A stretch of DNA of 64,000 nucleotides, from NCBI RefSeq assembly GCF_041734735.1, contig NC_134905.1, positions 9,307,415-9,371,414 on the forward strand, written 5' to 3'. The stretch's first letter is position 1, and each line of letters starts with the position of its first letter. The notes under the pieces were generated by a model that saw only the letters and a program-made list of their open reading frames with translations, was not told where the DNA came from and searched no databases. Below are positions 53,019 through 60,186 of the stretch, one piece after another. Source of the DNA: Babylonia areolata. Taxonomy: Eukaryota; Mollusca; Gastropoda; Neogastropoda; Buccinidae. A program made the translations under genes and the position numbers.

Positions 53019-53055
<37 letters not shown>

Positions 53056-55970
53056 CGACCGACCGACCGAGACAGACAGACAGACACAGAGAGAGACAGA
53101 CAGAGACAGAGAGACAGACAGACAGAGACAGACAGACAGACAGAGAGGGTCATAGAGAGAGAGAGAGGGGGGGGGGGGGAGAGATGGAGGGGAAGAAAGA
53201 CTGACAAAGAAAGAAAGACGGAGTCAAACAGGGAACGGTGCGAATACGTGGGCTCGTGTTTTACATGTACGACTGTTGCTGTCGTGTTCCAGATTTTTCG
53301 ACAATCGATCACACGTAAGAAATCGATCTACGCGTGAATGTGCACCTGCAAAAAGTACACCTGAATAAGGCCAACAGACCATACAGCGTGTTCGATCCTT
53401 CCACCTCTTTGAAGCCAGTGCTCTACTTGGCTGTTTGTTTTGCACACCGTTCGCTATGCTCTCACGTAACATTCCCCCAAACTTTTAAGCACGCAAATAA
53501 TATCCACTTTCATCTCTGGAAAATGTTTGACATAGCTGTTTATTTGCATCCTGTAAGCTATACTTTCACAAAAAGGCTCGGGGTTGAAACATGCACAAAC
53601 ACAAGCCCGCACCTGACAGTATTTATTCACTTTCATCTTTGAAAGAAAAATTACGTAGTTGTATATCTTGTAGACTGCTCGCTATGCACTCATGAAAAAG
53701 GTAAGGGCTGAAACATGGACACAAACCCGCACTGAATAACAATTAATCACTTTCACCTTTGAAAAAGAGTCGTTTTTTCTGTGTGGAGAGTTGTCTCTCA
53801 TCACCATCATTATCATCATCTGCAATAGATTTCAGCACAATACAGTACAATGCAATGCAGTGCAGTATCGTATAAAATTACACAATGCATTGCAAAGTAA
53901 TCCAATCCAATACAATGAAGCTGAGACGGCGTACAAATCAATAATATGCAATGCAATACAATACAATACAATGCAATACTATTAAATACAATATACATCC
54001 ACGAAACACAACACAATGAAATGCAACACAATACAAATATTTTGTTGCTGTTTTTTTCATGTGCTTGTTTAGTTTTGTTTTCAACAGACTACAATACTCA
54101 ATGCAGATTTTATCACAATCTTAAAGTGTGTCTATTCATCCGTACCAACGCATTCGTTGTGTTATTCCCGCTGTTCCACTTTGCGGGCGTCATATTATTA
54201 CATTTAGTCGACATCAAAGCATTCCATATGTCCCTGGTTTTCAGTGAGGAACCACTGAAGCAAATGATTGTAACGGTAGCTTCCAAGGTGCGAAAATGGT
54301 GCTTTTTTTCTGTCATGAAAAGTGGACAAGTTCATCAAATTTTCAATTCATAGTGGCTTGCATCGACGTTTCTACAAAATACCATATCGTTTGTTTTGTT
54401 TCTTTGTTTCAAGGCCTGACTAAGCGCGTTGGGTTACGCTGCTGGTCAGGCATCTGCTTGGCAGATGTGGTGTAGCGTATATGGATTTGTTCGAACGCAG
54501 TGACGCCTCCTTGAGCTACTGATACTGAAACCGAAAACAACAACATAAATGATGATAATAATAATGATGATGATGATGATGATGATAATAATAACGATGA
54601 TGATGATGATTATGACAATGATAATTATAATAATGATAATTTCTTGTTTTAAACTTCTTTTTAACTGCCACAATGTCAGTCATCATTCTTATGCTGATGA
54701 CACTCAACTTAAGAAAAGTCATACCCCTGAAAATTTGCCCTCGCTCTTGCAAGAAACATCTGAGTGCTTCCTGGACATTCAAAAATGGATGGCTCTAGGT
54801 AAATTACAATTTCATTGAACGCGGACAAAGCCGAAGCAATCATCATCGGAACTAAACAAAAACTTTCTACCATCACAACTGACACAATTAAACTTGGCAG
54901 TACATCCATCCTTCTTTCCAGCTCAGTCAGGGACCTCGGCGTTGTCACTGACACACATTGTCCATGCTAAAATTTATCAGTCAAACCTGTCAATCCTGCT
55001 ATTGTCAATTGCGGTGCATCAGTTCCATTCGGAAATATCTGTCCACCGACTCAACATCAAGACTTGTTTCTCTCATTCTCTCTCTACTGTAACCCTCTAT
55101 TGTTTGGTTTGCCTGCTTCATCCATTCAGTCCCTTCAGCGCATACAAAATTCTGCTGCCCGACTTGTCCTCAGAAAGAAAAGATCTGAACACATCACTCC
55201 TCTTTTGCATCATCTCCATTGGCTCTCTGTCTCACACAGAATAAAGTACAAGATCAGCACGCTGTGGTATAAATGTATTCACAAATCTGCCCCTTCCTAT
55301 CTCTGTGGCTGCCTTCACTTGCACACCCCATCTCTCTACGATCAACTTCGGATCCACTCGGTCTGCGCATACCCAGATTCAAACACTCCACTGTCGGCCG
55401 CCGTTCTTTCTTTGTCTCTGGACTTTTCATTTGGAATGAACTTCCCCTTTCGCTTCGTCAGGTCCTCTCACTGAGCGCTTTCAAGTCTGACCTTAAAACC
55501 TACCTCTTTCCAAGACAGCCTCTCTCCCCTGCCTTTTCTTTGTCTTCAATTTTTCAAATTTTGAGTAAAGCAAGCGTGTGAGTGACTGGTGTGAAAGCGC
55601 TTTGATTTGTCTCGGCACAAGATTCAGCATTATAAAAATACTTATTATCATTAATATGTATCTATTTTAATCTCTTTTTCTGCTTTTTTTTTCAAGCGTG
55701 ACTCATAATTATGTACTCAATCATCGTGGTGATTTGAATCATCTACAAGCTTGTCTGCGTCGGCCTTTTATAAAGTGGTTAAGTTTTGTTGGGGGCCTAC
55801 TGTTATCACTGATAATTTTTCATGTGCGAAAAAGGAGAGAGAGAGACAGAGAGAGACAGAGAGAGAATAATTAATATACGAACAAGGAAAATATGTTATC
55901 TGAAGACCCATGCGCATTTGCCCGTTAGGAGTTATCACATCACCTCAAAACGGCTCGCTCTCTCTCTCTC

Positions 55971-56006
<36 letters not shown>

Positions 56007-57156
56007 AGAGAGAGAAAGAGAGTGAGGGGGAAGACACACATACAGAGACAGCCGTTCAAATTTGCATTAGCTCTCCCAGTACATGCTCTGTCTTTCCGAA
56101 CATGGAACAAAGTTGTTTTGTTTTTTGTTGTTGATGATGTTGTTGTTGTTTTTACTGTTCAGATAACTTATAAAGAAAATTTCCCACTCCACTAAATTTC
56201 AAATAAATGCAAATTTCACGGCAGTTTACCTTCCGTTCAGACTTTTGTGCGCCGCTTAAAAAATAAAATAAGAAACAATATGAATAGCGCTGGTTCTCGT
56301 ACGAATATATATTTTCCGAAAATGAATAAATTGTGGATTCCGTATAAAAAGGCACATTAGTTCTGATAGTATGAAAATATGTAAAAGACAAACAAGTTTT
56401 CCTTGCATTATTTGTGTCTTATTGCAGCCACAACACTGTTATATTCCGAAAGAGTTTATGTGTGTATGTAATATGAGTGCGTACACTCATTAATATGTAT
56501 GTATGCAGTACATGCATATGTATGTATGTATGTTTGTATGAATGCATGCATGTCTATATGTCTGTCTGTCTGTATGTATGTATGTTTGTTTGTTTGCATG
56601 TAGTTATGCAAACATGCGATTATGTATGCGTCTGTGTGTATGTGTAATACATCTTTGTACGTTTACTACAGTACAAATCTGACAAAAAATAAAAAGTAAA
56701 CCACCGCACTCAAGAAAAATCAGAAACCTGAAATCACACGTACGTACCTTGGACATATATCGATCGATTTTTATCAAAACGAGCAAAATCAACATCTCAA
56801 ACTAGTCAAGTTACATGTACTCTACACTTTCGAAGTTGCTGTGGCCTGCCCGGTTTGCCTGCCTGGTCAAGTAAAACATTCCATTTCATTCGGATGAAAC
56901 AATAAACCGAGGTCCCGTTTGCAACATACACTTAGCACAAGTGTTACCCCCGCCCCCCAATCCCCCCACCCCCACCACCCTCCACAAAAAACAAAAACAA
57001 ACAAACAAACAAAACAAAAAAACCCACAGCGAAGCGAAATTCGGCAATAGCGTCCATAGATCATTCCGCACTCTCCTCAAAACTGAAACATGCATCAGAC
57101 AGCGTACTAAAGAAGGGGCTAGAGGCCGTGTTCAAATGTACCAAAGGAACAATTAT

Positions 57157-57192
<36 letters not shown>

Positions 57193-57234
57193 AAAAGCAT
57201 GTGTGATGTGAGTTGCGATTAAACTTTGACAAAG

Positions 57235-57284
<50 letters not shown>

Positions 57285-58069
57285 ATTGTGTTATTTCTTT
57301 GTGTATGCGTGTCCAAAAGTGTATCATGAGAGTGGAGATTAAATTTTTGACAAAACCAAACACATACTCAGATACACACACAGACACAGACATACACATA
57401 CAAACTCGCGCTTGCATGCTTTTGCATGCGCACACACACATAAATAGACACAGACACAGACACACAGACACACACACGGACAGCAAACAAGCAGACACAA
57501 ATAGACAAACCATGGCAGCAAAATATAGACAAGCGCACACAGAATGACTGAAACAGATATCTACCACAAAGGGCCGTTACCCCCACCCTACATAACCTGA
57601 ATGCGTGAGGAAGAGAAAAAAAAAAAGGAGAGAAAAAGAAGCAATGTGTGTGGGAAATATTAAGGTAAAGCTTTCGGTGCCGAATTTAACGGAAATACGG
57701 TTAAGGAAAATCTTTTACATCCACGCCTCATTAGTTTGTTGGACGTTTCTAACACCAGCTTTCACAAGCAAATCCTGTCAACGCCGATCGATTGTGGCAA
57801 ACGAAACGTTATTATCGTAAGAAAAACCCATTCATTCCTTTCAGTCTCTGCTCTTTTGAACGTGGGAGCGATTCAAACTGCTGGTGTTGAAAAGCTAAGT
57901 TACATTGGAAGCTTTGGGAACTGTCGTAAGATTGTGCAGATTTTCAGACTGGAAGGTTGGAAGAAAGGGTGTTTTGATCATGGAGGTTTGAGCTGCAAGT
58001 AATGGTATCTGAGAACCGGCACTTACGTGTGGTGTTATGCTCGGCTGTTGTATTGCCTCCGGCGTTGGC

Positions 58070-58113
<44 letters not shown>

Positions 58114-58231
58114 GTGTGTGCGTGCGTGCGTGTGTGTGTGTGTGTGAGGATCTGGGTGTGGGAGCGGGGGAACGGGGGAACGGGACATGGGAGGGGTGTG
58201 GCGGTGAGAGAAAGTGTGAGTTGCACACACG

Positions 58232-58262
<31 letters not shown>

Positions 58263-58750
58263 GCGCGCGGAAAGAGAGAGGGAGAGAGAGAGAGAATGAA
58301 TTTTTATTGTTTTTAGAAACATTGATCCCTAAACAATGGCGTAAAATGGGAAACAAAATCAGAAATATAAAACACAGAGAGAAAGAGAGACAGACAGGCA
58401 GACAGACAGAAAGACATAAAGACAAACAAATAGAGAGGAAACAGACAGACAGACAGACAGAATGCGAAAATTTTATTTAGATGGCCGATGGCCCATTACG
58501 AAGGGGTTTAAACGATAGTTAAATAAAAATACTTTTTTAAAGACAGGCAAACAAGATAAAGACATAAGCACACAGACAAAAAGAGTGATAGATTCGGGCA
58601 GAGGGAGGGCAGAAGAAGAGAGAAAGGCAGACTGACAAGCAGACAGATAAAGGAACAGCCTAAGAATGAGAACCGTTGCTTGCGTATTAAGTGCGCATGT
58701 ATACACACAGACAGAAACAGATAGAGGTAAGCTAGTGACGATACGCACAT

Positions 58751-58784
<34 letters not shown>

Positions 58785-60141
58785 CTTTAGATTAATGTCT
58801 TTTCACTATAATTGATATTAGACGAGGGTTGGGGAAAAATCGAGGGAGGGGAAAGAAATTACTGTGTACACATGCGAGTATATGAATGTGTGTGTATGCG
58901 TGTGTGTGTGTGCGTGTGTGTGTGTATGTGTTGCATATAGAAAACAAGAGAGGCAAGGCCTTCAAGACTCACTTATGATCACTTTAAAAAAAATTCAAGC
59001 TTTTTATGTATTGAGTATAATTTCAAAATGTAATGTTTAAGATGAGAAAGATCAGTTTAAAGCAAATTAAGTCCCCTAGCATTAATTACAGAGTAATTTC
59101 CCTTTTTTACTATCTGCACCAAAACGTTTGCAAAATAAATAAAACTCCCATGCTTAGTAAAAGAAGTTCCGGTTTGAACAAAAAATGATTAAAATGACTC
59201 CTCTTGTTGTTGGGTCAGAATACCAGATCAAAGTGCCAAGTTTAGAGAATACAAAAAATATAAATATAACAGTAAATGCAGTTTGCATATAATTAGGCTT
59301 CATTTTTTATTTTTTTGTGCCCATCCCAGAGGTGCAATATTGTTTTAATCAAGATGACTGGAAAGAACTGAATTTTTTCCTATTTCTATGCCTAATTTGG
59401 TGTCAGCTGACAAAGCATTGGCAGAGAAAATGTCAATGTTAAAGTTTACCACGGACACACAGACACACACACAGACAACCCAACACCGGATTAAAACATA
59501 GACTCACTTTGTTTACACAAGTGAGTCAATGATTGACTGAAGTTGTGTGCGTGTGCCAGTGTGTGTGGGTGGGGGAGGGGGGGGGGGTCCGTGTCCGCGC
59601 GCTCGCGATTATAAAGACATAGGGGGCATGTACGCTTGCTCCATCGCACGCGCGTATGCGCATGTTTGTTGTGCATGTGTGCTCGTGCATGCTTGCATTC
59701 GCAGTGCGTTAGTGTGTGACCCTGCGTGCATGCGCTCGCCTGCGTTACTTTGCTACCAGGTAAAGGTATCACTGTGTGCTCATTCGTGCGGCACAAAGAC
59801 AAATCTTTCTGGATAGTGGATGTGACAGCGAATATTCAGCTGTGTAAGATTGTTTTCAGGCCGGCAAATCTTTGTCTCGAACAGCGGATTTCCTCTTCAG
59901 CAAGGTGGTTTGTTCCATAGGTGCAGATCTTTTCATGTTACCTGGCATTGAGACCAGGGGGAGGGGGTGTGTGCGGATGGTGGAGAGAGAGAGAGAGAGA
60001 GAGAGAGATTGGGCTCCTGTTAACACCTGTTTCCGTACTAATACAACAGTGACAGAGAGAGAGACAGAGAGAGAGGAGGGGTAGGCGCGGGGGGCAGGGG
60101 AGGGGGGGGGGTGCATTTTAAGTGGGCTGGCAAATGATGTG

Positions 60142-60186
<45 letters not shown>

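Noticed and set aside
58002-58316. Val/Cys- and His/Thr-rich ORFs
   Set aside because: Translations of GT and CA microsatellites; the same applies to all similar frames in the window.
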